Source of the DNA: Aphrocallistes beatrix
Lineage: Eukaryota; Porifera; Hexactinellida; Sceptrulophora; Aphrocallistidae
DNA length: 64,000 nucleotides
Direction: 5' to 3'
Assembly (NCBI GenBank): GCA_963281255.1
Contig: OY725498.1
Location: forward strand, 3,658,001-3,722,000
Below the pieces are notes generated by a model. It did not search any database and was not told the DNA's origin. It saw nothing but the letters and a program-made list of their open reading frames with translations. Positions 12,305-22,300 of this stretch are shown piece by piece. The number at the start of each line of letters is the position of its first letter. The stretch's first letter is position 1. The position numbers and the translations under genes are program-made.

Positions 12305-12388
12305 CAAGTGCGCTTCGCTGGCTTGCGCTGCGCAGCTGGCGGACACTTTGTGTCCACCGGAGGCGCCCTTTGGGCGCCTGAGGTCACA
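12305..12388 (+). repeat. GC-rich hairpin module, copy 4
   Basis: Starts ACAAGTGCGCTTCGCTGG. The last hairpin is perfect (GGCGCCC, TTT, GGGCGCC). The middle hairpin has one C-A mismatch. It continues into a family R arm with a TGACGTCA at about 12424. Confidence 0.75.
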
Positions 12389-13180
12389 ATGATTCAGAGC
12401 AAAATGTCGACACATCATGGAATTATGACGTCATTGTAACATTTTTAAAAGTTAAGCAATACAGCTATTGCTATTGAGCATAACTCAGCCATTATAGGAA
12501 ATATAAGGCTGAAATTTTAATAGAATCTGTATACGCGTACTAACATACCTCACCTATGATGCAACTATCATCAAAAAATGATGACTAAGATCATAAAATG
12601 AGTAATTCGAATGTGGAGAATTCGAATTTGAAGTTAAATTAAGCGTATCTCTTACCAATTAAATACCTTGACTCGCTAAATAAATCAGTATTATAACTAT
12701 TTGTATGGGAAATTATGGGGTGTACGAATACTTTTGTTCAGGCAGTGTATATATATATAGTCTATATATATATATATAACGAATTGATTGAAGAAACTGC
12801 ACAGAAAGCTAATTTTTGGCATGTGGGAGTCTTTTCGCTATGGCTCCCCTAAGTTCTGACCTCAGACGAAAATGTCCACTCATCAAGGAATTATGACGTC
12901 ATTGTTAACTTTTTTATTATTATAAATTTCAGATTTTCGACGATTACTCAGCCATTTTAGGTGATAAAAGGCTGAAATTTTAATATAATATGTATATTAA
13001 TATATCTCACATATGATACAACTTTCATCAAAAAATAATGACTCATCATCCTGTTATGACGTCATCATTACGCATCAAAATTTTAAAAATTGGCAAATTT
13101 GGTGATTTTTCGAGTGATATCGAATTTGATAGTAAGACAGACATATTTAGAGATGTTATCTCCCTTATAATTTTTAATGT
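12389..13180. repeat. Family R repeat arms and AT microsatellite
   Basis: A partial R arm runs to about 12600. Then come unique AT-rich DNA and a TA microsatellite near 12750-12778. A second R arm follows in inverted orientation from ACGAATTGATTGAAG at about 12779 to the GC module at 13181. TGACGTCA occurs at about 12894 and 13059. Confidence 0.65.
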
Positions 13181-13250
13181 CAGCCCACGCGCCCAAAAGG
13201 CGCCTCCGGCGGACATAAAATGTCCGCCAACCGCGCAGGGCAACCAAGCG
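13181..13250 (-). repeat. GC-rich hairpin module, copy 5
   Basis: Read on the minus strand, the middle hairpin is perfect: GGCGGACAT and ATGTCCGCC around TTT. Compared with copy 3, three base pairs have changed on both sides. The first hairpin is degraded. Confidence 0.75.
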
Positions 13251-13400
13251 ACAATATCTGAAAAAGTCTTAATTAAGGACATTAAATAACTTGTAAGCTA
13301 ATGAGACATATTTTTAAGATTTTAAATTACCTCTACTTCATCCATGGTAAATTTGATACCAGACCTTGTGTTAACTTGTAGGCTATGGTGTATCCTAATA

Positions 13401-14729
13401 CTTAGGGCATTCAATAAGTTCGTAACCCTACCTATAATTTCTTTGCTAGCCTTATTTAAAATCAGTTCTAGTGTGATTATTACAGATCCATATTTAAACT
13501 ACTATTTACTGTTTAGTTTATCTAAATTGATCAAATCCTTGAGAAGTTACATCAATTTTACATTTGGCTGTTTGACTGAAGTGATATTAATGGCTTCAAA
13601 AATACCAGAAATTAATGTAGAGCATAGAGCCTATATTAAAATCAGGTCGCTTCTTGGAGACACTCCGAGGAATATTTTCAATGATCTATCCCGAGTTTAT
13701 GGCCGTGATGCTTGTTCAGAATCTGCCGTCAAGAAGTGGAGTATTCGTTTTCGTGAGGGGAGAGAGGCGATAGCAGATGACCCTCGGGCTGGAAGACCGG
13801 TTACGGCGACCACCACTAATAATATCTCTCTGGTATCCAAAATGATTGAAGAGGAACCACATATCACGATTGAGGGTATTGCTAACCATGTTGACTTGTC
13901 ATCGGGAACAGTTCATGAGATTTTGAGTTTGTTCTTGGCCTGAGGAAAGTTTGTTCCCGTTGGGTCCCGCATTTGCTTTCTGACAGTCAAAAGAAGGCTC
14001 GATTGGATGCAGCTAAGTCTCTCCTGAAAATTTATGGTCATTGCAATGAAAGGCGATTATTCGAGATCTGTACAGGAGATGAAACCTGGATACGGTTTTC
14101 AGAGCCATTACATAAGGAACAGAATAGAGTATGGCTCCCGAAAGGCACAGATCCACCTGCAATCCCCCGTCCGGACCACTGGGGCCGCAAGGTTGTGTAC
14201 ACGATATTCTTTGATGCATATGGCCCAGTGTGTCAAATTTGCACCCAAAGGGTAGGACTGTTACAGGAAACCTTTATGCAACGGTGATACTTCCTGCTAT
14301 AAAGAAACACTATTTAGAGCGTCGTCCAGGATGTGGACTCAGGGGGATAAAATTATTGCACGATAATGCCAGACCCCATAAATCGAAGCAGGTGAAGGAC
14401 AAATTGAAGTCCATGAGGCTTGTCGAATTATATCACCCTCCTTATAGTCCAGACCTAGCACCCTGTGACTTTTGGCTATTTGATGGTCTCAAAAAACACC
14501 TAGCAGGGAAGACTTTTGATGAGAGGATGCAACTTGGGAGGACCAGCGGTACCTTAGAAACATCCCGGAAGAGGAGTATAAAAAGACATTTTATATGTGG
14601 GTAGAGCGGTTAAAGCTCGTAGTTTAGTACAAGGGAGATTACTTTGAACATTTAGTAAAGTTTTGATATGATATAATGTGTATTGCCCCTTTTTCCATAC
14701 TGAGTTACGAACTTTTTGAATGCCCTAAG
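13401..14729 (+). mobile_element. Mariner element with inverted ends
   Basis: The left end CTTAGGGCATTCAATAAG and right end CTTTTTGAATGCCCTAAG are inverted copies of about 26 bp with one mismatch. TA lies directly outside the left end; on the right, one extra G precedes TA. The interior codes a broken mariner transposase. The same ends are used by the non-autonomous insert at 50377-51142. Confidence 0.9.
13590..14604 (+). pseudogene. Mariner transposase, frameshifted
   Basis: This enzyme cuts and rejoins the element's own ends. Three overlapping frames make up one protein. 13590-13943 has the paired helix-turn-helix region with SAVKKWSIRFREG and DDPRAGRP. 13973-14287 has the first catalytic Asp in GDETWIRF. 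14230-14604 has HDNARPHK and PPYSPDLAPCDFW. The spacing between the second and third Asp is 34 residues, the mariner DD34D pattern. At least two indels break the frame, and the last part loses its C-terminus. The start is taken at the ATG before ASKIPEINVEH. Confidence 0.9.
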
Positions 14730-14739
14730 GTATGTATCT

Positions 14740-15006
14740 CAAAATTGATACAACTATCATAAAAATGATTGCTCATTAATCAGTTATGACGTCACCTTTA
14801 CGCATCAAAAATTGGAAAAATTGACAAAAATTTTCGTTTAAATAACCTAAAAATGCCACTTTCACACTCAGTTTAATCGTTATAATCGATATCACTGAAA
14901 AATTACAAAATTTGTCAATTTTGAAACTTTTTGATGCGTAAGAATGACGACATAACAGAGTGATGGTCATCATTTTAATAATGACGTCATAATAGAGCGA
15001 TGAGTC
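14740..15006. repeat. Family R repeat fragments, inverted pair
   Basis: Two R fragments face each other around a GTTTAATCG... centre near 14875. TGACGTCA occurs at about 14787 and 14984. The right fragment has been invaded by the hAT MITE at 15015. Confidence 0.6.
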
Positions 15007-15014
15007 ATCATGAG

Positions 15015-15359
15015 CATAGGCGTCGGACCCACCCGGCTACCCGGCATGGGCTGGGCTGCCCGGCTCTACCCGGCATCGTCCGTTATGGGCCTATCAGGCT
15101 GGGTAGCAGCCTAATACATTTCCAAAGTCCTAGAACCGTGTATTACTGTATCCACTAAAACATAGCAACTAACATCATGACAGACGACCGGAGAAAGCAG
15201 AAAGGATAGTCGATTTCTATAGAGTTTTATTTATGTTAGTGAATTGTGTGATATTTATTTGTGCCGTGAATGTAGCGGCCCCGGAATCGATTGGGCCGAC
15301 CCCGGAGTCTTCGGGCCGGGCGGCCCGAAGGGCCAGCGGGTCCATTTCCGACGCCTATG
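15015..15359. mobile_element. hAT-type MITE with GC-rich interior
   Basis: The ends CATAGGCGTCGGA and TCCGACGCCTATG are inverted copies. The exact 8-bp duplication ATCATGAG flanks it at 15007-15014 and 15360-15367. The interior has repeated ACCCGGC and GGGCCGACCC strings. No protein is encoded. Confidence 0.88.
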
Positions 15360-15576
15360 ATCATGAGAGTATTGATTGAAGAAACTGCCAAGCACAAAAA
15401 GCTGATTTTTGGCATGGGAGTCTTGGCTATGGCTCCACTAAGTTCTGACCTCAGACGAAAATGTTGACTCATCATGGAATTATGACATCATTGTCACCTT
15501 TTTTATAATTTGCAATTTCAGCTTTTCGACTATAACTCAGCCATTTTAGGTGATAGAAGGCTGAATTTTTAATAGA
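15360..15576 (-). repeat. Family R repeat arm
   Basis: Runs from GATTGAAGAAACTGCCAAG at the outer end toward the GC module at 15577. It is the other half of the repeat split by the hAT MITE. Confidence 0.65.
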
Positions 15577-15655
15577 ACAAGCGCGCTTCGCTTGCCTGCG
15601 CTGCGCGGCTTGCGGACACTGTGTGTCTGCAGAGTTACCCAGTGGGCGCTTGGGG
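15577..15655 (+). repeat. GC-rich hairpin module, copy 6
   Basis: Starts ACAAGCGCGCTTCGCTTGC. The middle hairpin is TGCGGACAC against GTGTCTGCA, one G-T pair and otherwise complete. The last hairpin is reduced to CCC/GGG. Confidence 0.75.
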
Positions 15656-16298
15656 ATATTAGAGAAACAATACACCGCTTTCTTGTTCTCTACTAAGTAT
15701 GCTGAATTGTCATTTCTGATAATTGATTGGTTCTCACATGAACCAATGAATTTCAATCACAAATAATCCTTTTGATTGTATGCATAAGTCACTACTGTTT
15801 GATCCCACTGTATTTGCATTATAAAAGAAACGAATTTGTTTGGTTAGCACAATTTGTCACCTATCTCGGCGAGGTGTGAAGATTTCGCTTAGATCTTCGA
15901 ACTTAATCGTAGACTCATTATTATTTACCCGTGTGCCAAATTTCACATTTCTAGCACCACCCAGTTCCTTAATCAATTCTGCACACACAAAAAAAGATGA
16001 ATCATCACTCTGTTATGACGTCATCATAACGCATAAAAAAATTTAAAAATTGACAAATTTGGTGGGTTTTTTTAGTGATATTGATTTTAACAGTAAGATA
16101 GACATATTTAGAGATTTTATCTCAGGCAGCGAAAGCAGCCTTGCTCGCTTGTTATTATATTAAAACCGAGATCGATCGCCTCCTGACCCTCCAAAATAAA
16201 ACCCTTGCTTTGATATATCCTCTATTGTTACTATTTTAATAAGTAATAAATTAAATTATTTATATTTACAGCTTTTATAATAATTTCAATCGCATATT
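15656..16298. repeat. Dispersed repeats upstream of CFAP161
   Basis: The stretch 15680-16000 matches, inverted, 46690-47010, including a natural palindrome around TTGGTTC/GAACCAA. A short family R piece with TGACGTCA at about 16016 follows. A degraded hairpin-module remnant lies near 16127-16155. The CFAP161 promoter should lie in the last 150 bases; no motif was recognised there. Confidence 0.5.
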
Positions 16299-17141
16299 AT
16301 GCACTGTCATCTTGAACCAGGAAAGACTACCTATGTTCCCGCAGTCCGTATCGGGAACTGGCTAGAGGAGACCGTATTAGATGCAGAGAAGGTCAAGGAT
16401 TTTTTGGCTAAGAAAGATGCAGGAGAGTTACTGATCCAGAAAACCAGCTCTCTACGTGAACAGGTTACAGCACCTGTAGAACTTTCATCTGACAGAGACT
16501 CGGTCGCATTTGGAGACAAAGTAGTATTGTTCCACGTACCCACTGAGCGTAGTCTCTCCGCTCACATTCCATTAGATGTGCTTCACCTCTCAAAAGCTAT
16601 AAAATCTCCTTGCCCTGTTACTGCCTCGACCAACGCCTCTCCTTGCATTCGAAATACATTCATTATTCAAGGTATGAGTCCAGACATAAGTGGTGGAGAC
16701 TTTGTTAGGTTCGGACAGCCTTTCTACCTTACCACACAGCCAGGGGCTGGCGGAGAACTCTACTTACACAGCGATGCGGCTTCCTTTCGTAAGGATGCTA
16801 AGTACAGTAGACAGCAGGAAGTGTTGCTTGTCGACAAACCTTCTTACTTCTGTGCTTGGCAGATACTGAGTGTCAGGCAGAGAGACAGATTAGAATCAGA
16901 AGGTGAGCCAGTGCCTTCGAATAGCGTAATAGTATTAAACCACTGTAAGACGAATCAAAACCTAGCTTGTCTTTCTCAATTCTCATATAAGACAGGATTT
17001 GGCTTGGAGCATGAGGTGACTGCACACACCCATTACACCCAATTCAAGACTATAGACATGCAAAACCACTGGATGGTCATGAACAGGATTCCTCGCCCTG
17101 TTATAGAAGAAACCAGCGAAACGCCGAACACCAAAAAATAA
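16299..17141 (+). CDS. CFAP161: Cilia- and flagella-associated protein 161
   Basis: CFAP161 is a microtubule inner protein of the ciliary axoneme. This single-exon frame of 280 residues matches the family nearly end to end (human is about 300). Diagnostic strings are VRIGNWLEE near residue 16, VKDFLAKKDAGELLIQ, FGDKVVLF, IRNTFII, the FGQPFYL block, NSVIVLNHCKTNQNLA, and EVTAHTHY then NHWMVM near the end. A TTTACAG acceptor-like site lies about 30 bases upstream, so a small non-coding 5' exon is possible. No frame break is seen. It implies that the host builds motile cilia. Confidence 0.93.
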   Translation: MHCHLEPGKTTYVPAVRIGNWLEETVLDAEKVKDFLAKKDAGELLIQKTSSLREQVTAPVELSSDRDSVAFGDKVVLFHVPTERSLSAHIPLDVLHLSKAIKSPCPVTASTNASPCIRNTFIIQGMSPDISGGDFVRFGQPFYLTTQPGAGGELYLHSDAASFRKDAKYSRQQEVLLVDKPSYFCAWQILSVRQRDRLESEGEPVPSNSVIVLNHCKTNQNLACLSQFSYKTGFGLEHEVTAHTHYTQFKTIDMQNHWMVMNRIPRPVIEETSETPNTKK

Positions 17142-17382
17142 TATTGACACTATTTTTCATGCTAGAGTAACTTTATTTTTATTTATTTTCTCCTCTTCAC
17201 TTATTTTAACCAAATATTACACAACAATGCTTATGTAGTTCATAAATACGTATAATCGTAGCCTCTCAAATCAAGCTTCGCAGTGCTATGGACATTTGGA
17301 CCAAGAATGCGTTCCTGGCCGATTGACTTAATACATTATTAGTCAAAAATCATCTGCCGAAGTGAGGCAACCCGTAGTAGCA
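17142..17382. other. CFAP161 3' flank
   Basis: AT-rich, no gene. It presumably holds the CFAP161 3' end. Confidence 0.35.
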
Positions 17383-18040
17383 GGTGCTAGGACACCTTGC
17401 CGAAAGACATCTCGCCGAAAGACATCTTGCCGAAAGACATTGTGCCGAAAGGACATCTTGCCGAAAGGACATCTCGCCGAAGGACATTGTGCCGAAATCC
17501 ATTGAATATCAAATTGTAATAATCATAATTAACAACTAAGTGTCGCATTAACTGGTTCAGAGTTTGAATAAGTTTATTACTATCGAAAGCCCTATGCCAA
17601 CCCTCTACAGAATTATTCGTCCGTGGAAGAGCTCGTTCCACTCTATCTCTGACGTTCCATAGTTCGATTGGAAATAAAGGGCAACGTCTTCTACCATGAT
17701 GTTCTAAACCTATCCATGTCTTCTCAAAGTAATGGAGAAAATCGCTTAAGTCATCAACTAGCTCATCAGATAGTGAATCGATAAGTTCTTCATAACATGC
17801 AATTACATCAATAGCCGGAACAGACGCTAAGGCCCGAAAGTGCTTCATAATAACTGCAAATTCGTCTTCATTTTGTTTTTGCTTTATACTGTACTTTCCG
17901 GATTCTCATTGTAATAATAAGTAATCATCAAACCACATACTTTCGGCAAGATGTCCTATCGGCAAGATGTCCTTTCGGCAAGATGTCTTTCGGCAAAATG
18001 TCTTTCGGCAAGATGTCTTTCGGCAAGGTGGGCGGACACG
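17383..18040. mobile_element. MULE (Mutator-like) element with tandem-repeat ends
   Basis: The exact 9-bp duplication GTAGTAGCA (17374-17382, 18041-18049) flanks an element whose ends, CACCTTGCCGAAAGACATCT, are inverted copies. Each end is a tandem array of the unit GCCGAAAGACATCT, about six to seven units left (to about 17497) and five right (17938-18030). A transposase fragment lies between on the minus strand. The 9-bp duplication fits the Mutator superfamily. Confidence 0.88.
17490..17848 (-). pseudogene. MULE transposase C-terminal fragment
   Basis: About 120 residues with the string PIELWNVRDRVERALPRTNN followed by SVEGWHRAFD. This is a hallmark of the C-terminal half of animal MULE transposases. 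The catalytic DDE core is absent. The frame then runs into the tandem-repeat end. Confidence 0.8.
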
Positions 18041-18049
18041 GTAGTAGCA

Positions 18050-18385
18050 TAATTACTCATCGTTTGAAAACTTTTGATTAGAAACAATTTACTTTCTAAT
18101 CACGATATGCGTAAATGTCCCGCGAGACAAAGTTTGATGGCGTGCGACCTCAACAAACACTATAATGGGCCCAAGTGTTAGTGATTATAATACAAAATGG
18201 GCCCGCCTAATTTTTTGTGTGAAATTGATGCTAAATATAAATATATTTTCTTCCATCATAATGTACTAATTGGGGTGATTCCATGTATTTACTGGTAACA
18301 GCGCGATTCGCTTGCTTGTGCTGCGCAGCTGGCGGACAAGGCGTCTGTCTTGTTTTGAAGTAAGTTCTGCTTTATACATATAATA
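18050..18385. other. Intergenic, with partial hairpin module
   Basis: AT-rich. A partial GC hairpin module (first hairpin and GGCGGACA) lies at 18298-18345. No gene is seen. Confidence 0.5.
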
Positions 18386-18457
18386 CCAAAATCTGTCAGT
18401 TCTTGCTACGGCTATACTGATATGGTAGTACATGTAGCAAGAACTGACAGATGTTGG
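18386..18457. ncRNA. Candidate miRNA-like hairpin
   Basis: Arms 18386-18409 and 18434-18457 pair over 24 bp with one mismatch around a 24-base loop. The core arm is ATCTGTCAGTTCTTGCTAC. Size and shape fit a pre-miRNA, but a tiny MITE would look the same. No expression evidence is available. Confidence 0.3.
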
Positions 18458-18567
18458 GGTCTACTTAATTAAGGATTTTAATTAAGGTTGCCCGCCACTG
18501 GTTTATAGGATATAATCACATTGTGCTTACTCAGCATAATTAGTTCAGTAACGGCAACTGCTATTAC

Positions 18568-19506
18568 GATGCTCGAAGATGGAAAAGATAATGATGAACG
18601 AGTGATACTCTTTGATACTGATTCTACTGCTGAAGTGCCTCGACTGCCTATAGTAGCTAATTATAAGAATAGAATGACTCCTATATATATGTAGTGAGTG
18701 TAGGAGGGAAACAGGGTGAAGCTGAAGGAATGTTTGGAGTTGGAGTGGAGTACCAAACTGGGAATATTTACGTTTCAGAGTATTATAAGAGCAGAGTACA
18801 AGTATTAGATGACAATGGAAATATTTGTACAAGTTTGAAGAGAAAATGAATGGTCCTTGTTCTATTGCTTTTTCACAAAATCGAGGTTTGTGAGTCAGTA
18901 TTTATCTCATTGTGTGTTAGTTTATGATTTGACTAGAACTTTCATTACACAATTAGGAAGTATATGTTGTGAAAAAACCAAGGTTGAAGCCGATTGAACC
19001 GAATATCAGTATTCATGAATAGTTCCTGAACCGAATACGAATATTCGGTACTCTAACCGAATACGAATACTGATAATATTCAGCTACTCTAACCGAATAC
19101 GAATACTGATAATATTCGGTTTGTTCAACCGAATACAAATACTGATATTCGGTCACTCTAACCGAATGCGAATACTGATATTCGGTTCCCAACCAAATCA
19201 ACTATTCGCCAAATAATATTTGGTCTAACCGAATATTGAACTATTCGGTTGCAACCTTGGAAAAAACTCATTTCCTTTACTCACATGGTATTACAATTTA
19301 CAATCAATAAACTTAATGGAGACATATATATGTGTGTGTGATTATCTAAATAGTATAATAGAAATATTCTCAAAGGAGTTTCCAGTAATTATTCAGTTCG
19401 GACAAGGAATACTGAAATATCTTTGTGAGCTTAGAGACCCCGTCAGCATCAAGAATCACAGACACACTTATTCCTCCCCAATTCCAGAACATTGTAAAAT
19501 AATCTG
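18568..19506 (+). pseudogene. NHL-repeat protein, decayed
   Basis: A broken relative of the coiled-coil/NHL gene at 61029-62099. Pieces in order are RVILFDTDS, VSVGGKQGEAEGMFG, TGNIYVSEYYKSRVQVLDD, KMNGPCSIAFSQNRG and, after a transposon, YICVCDYLNSIIEIFSKEF then QFGQGILK. Several stops and frame changes separate them. The last block matches IFVCDFSNNRVQIFSK-QFGKGILK of the 61-kb gene. The N-terminal coiled coil is missing. NHL domains form beta-propellers that bind proteins or RNA. Confidence 0.75.
18979..19259. mobile_element. hAT-type MITE inside the NHL relic
   Basis: The ends CAAGGTTG and CAACCTTG are inverted copies. The exact 8-bp duplication GAAAAAAC lies at 18971-18978 and 19260-19267. 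The interior is a minisatellite built on CCGAATACGAATACTGATA. Removing it restores continuity of the NHL relic. Confidence 0.85.
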
Positions 19507-19592
19507 AGATACGCATGGCTGTATTTGTGGCAGACTATAATTTATCATTTTAATTGATGGACCACTTTTCAATCTTCTGCCTATATTGTATC

Positions 19593-21070
19593 CAGATTCA
19601 ATGATTGCTCAAAATTTTAAATCAAAACGACAAAAACCAAATGATAACAGTATCACAGATGCACTAGATCCACATTTCCAAGAAAACCTAGTCCAAAAGC
19701 TGATCATGTCAACGTTTCTCTTCTTATTGATGAATGAACTGATATATCATGTTCGAAAGCACTAGCAGGTGTCATGCGTTTTTACGATGAAGATTCGAAC
19801 AGTGTAAAAAGCCAAAAATGATGCGGACAATATTTCAATGCTTAATTAATCAACTACAAAACGCAATACCAACCTGTAATATAATTGGATTCGCTGCTGA
19901 CACCTGTAATGTAATGATGGGTGAGCATAACAGCGTCCAGCAGAAAATGAAGACAATCATACCTAACATATTTATTATGCGATGTATTTGCCATACAGCT
20001 CATCTCTGTGCATCGTATGCTTCTAAAAAACTTCCACGAACAGTGGAGGAGTTGGTGAGGGACATATACTCATATTTTTCACACAGTTCAAAGAGACAAA
20101 CCGCATTCAAGCAGTTTCAGGATTTCGTTGAAGTGGAACTACACAAATTCAAGGTCATGCCAAACTAGGTGGTTGTCAATTCAAATGTGTGTGTGATGCG
20201 TAACTTAGAACAATGGAGTGCCTTAAATGATTTTTTTAAAAGATGCTGCCGAACACGATCATCTCTTAATTTCACAGAGAATCAGTGGAGTTATTCAAAA
20301 TCCTATATTTAAAATGTACCTATATTTCCTAGATTTTGTTCTGTCAAAGTTTACACACTTAAACCTTCTTTTCCAAAGCTCAAGCAGCTTGATGCCTCGG
20401 TTACGGAGTTGAAATCTGTTTATTTTGATTTTCTCATCTGTTTTATGCTGGAAGATTATTGGAGACATTGTCCTATTGCAGGGGTGCTCAAACTTTTAAA
20501 TCTACGGGCCACTTTAAAAATTAGGCTCCGCCTTACGGGCCACAAATCATAGATCGCCTCTGGCTTTAGTTAAATTCTATATGGTGTTTAGAAAAACAAT
20601 TATTATCTGACGATTGAAGCACGTCAATCTACTGTGTAATATATGAATAATGAAAACAAGCGAATTATCCGCGGGCCACCGTTTGAGCACCCTTGTCCTA
20701 TTGGATCAATCGATCCGACCTCACAATCTAAAATGTTTCCTTTAAAAACTATGTATATGGACACTCAGGTAGCTGTGAAACTATCGATGGGGGAATACCC
20801 TAAGAGGCCTCAAGATGTCGAATGCTTTTTAAAGCGAGTTAACGATTATTTCGTTGAGGCTGCATCGAAAATAAAGCCCGTTTTCCCCTCGATGGCACTT
20901 TACTTCCAATGCTACAAATTTTGGACCCTAGTTATTCAAATGAGACTGTACCTTCTCTCGCTCCTCTTGCTACTCGTTTTCCCAACCTGATTGCACCCAA
21001 TCAATTACAAGAGATAGATGATGAATGGCGACTAAAATCTATTGTGGAACTCCCATTTAGTAAAGAATGA
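19593..21070 (+). pseudogene. hAT-family transposase, decayed
   Basis: The clearest block is 19818-20168: GFAADTCNVMMGEHNSVQQK, then CICHTAHLCASYASKKLPRT and YSHF-like strings, typical of BED/DUF4371-type hAT transposases. Further pieces are YFLDFVLSKFTHLNLLF near 20320 and PLKTMYMDTQVAVKLSMGEY with EAASKIKPVFP near 20740-20890. The frame is broken many times and is split by the hAT MITE at 20479. No terminal repeats were identified. Confidence 0.82.
20479..20695. mobile_element. hAT-type MITE, short form
   Basis: Same ends as the element at 8209-8696. The exact 8-bp duplication TCCTATTG lies at 20471-20478 and 20696-20703. It is an internal-deletion version (217 bp against 488 bp) and landed inside the hAT transposase relic. 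Confidence 0.92.
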
Positions 21071-21309
21071 ATATCCCCAGAATAATTTTGGGGCGTATGT
21101 CAAGTATCATTGATGGAAAAAGTATTATTAAATTTAAGCTACTTAGTACTTTTATACAGCAAAATGTTACTTTTACCTTTTACCTTAGCATAAGTTTTTA
21201 CTCTTGGCATGAGAATGGCAAGAACTAATTACCTTGGCATGAATATTTGAAGTATGTGGCATGAACTTGCTAAACAACTCATCTGGCAACACTGATTCTG
21301 ACAGATGAA

Positions 21310-22075
21310 ATGTCGACTCATCATGGAATTATGATGTCATTGTCACCTGTATTATTAGACATTTCAGGTTTTTTACTATAATATGACACAACTATCATCA
21401 AATATTGATGTTTCATCATTCCGTTATAACGTCATTATTACGCATCAAAAATTGAAAAATTTGGTTATTTTTAAGTGATATCGATTGTAACTTCAGACAT
21501 TTATTTAGAGATGTTATCTACCCTATAATTAATCAATGTGAGCCTCGGCGCCCATACGACGCCTGGCGGATACAAAGCCGCGGCGCAAGCAAACGAAGCA
21601 CGCTTATATATATGTATTCGCTTGCTTGCGCTGTGCGGCTGGCAGACACTGTACTCGCCGGAGGCGCCTGGACTCAGATTGATTAATTATAAAGTGGATA
21701 ACATCTTTAAATACGTCTGTCTTACTGTTATAATCAATATCACCCGAAAAATCACAAAATTTTGGATGCATTATGATGATGTCATAACAGTGTGTCATCA
21801 TTTTTTGATGATAGGTGTACCATATTTGCGATATACGTATTGATATTGACATTCTATTAAAATTTCAGCCTTCTATCACCTAAAATGGCGAGTCATAGCC
21901 GAAAAACTGAAATTTCTAATTATAAAAAAGGTGACAATGACGTCATAATTCCATGATGAGTCGACATTTTGGTCTGAGGTCAGAACTTAGTGGGACCATA
22001 GCCAAAAGACCCCCACATGCCAAAAATCAGCTTTCTGTGCCTGGCAGTTTCTTCAATCAATTCGTTAGATATAGA
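21310..22075. repeat. Family R palindrome with head-to-head hairpin modules
   Basis: A nearly complete R element: left arm, GC module on the minus strand (21541-21610), an AT loop, GC module on the plus strand (21623-21675), and the right arm ending TTCTTCAATCAATTCGTTA. It shows that the module lies at the inner end of each arm. Exact TGACGTCA occurs at about 21939; the left-arm sites are mutated. Confidence 0.7.
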
Positions 22076-22300
22076 TACAGTCAACTCCGCTTAATCGAGA
22101 CACCGCTTAATTGGGACAAGTCTCCAGGAACGAAGTGGTTCCCATACATATAAGCTAATACTAAATTCCATCGGTTAATTGAATAAATAAATAAATAAAT
22201 ATGCCAGTATTGTATCTGGAATTGAATAGATATCCCCATCTTCAACTAGCATTTTACTGTATCAGACTCATTTTTCTCCTTCAATATCTTGTGTAGAGAT
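22076..22300. other. pogo-like end fragment and AAAT microsatellite
   Basis: A single end CAGTCAACTCCGCTTAATCG at about 22079 resembles the MITE at 35640-35707; no matching right end was found. An (AAAT)n run lies at about 22180-22201. Confidence 0.5.

Noticed and set aside
19013-19201. 62-codon frame with TEYQYSYSVRV repeats
   Set aside because: Translation of the minisatellite inside a hAT MITE.
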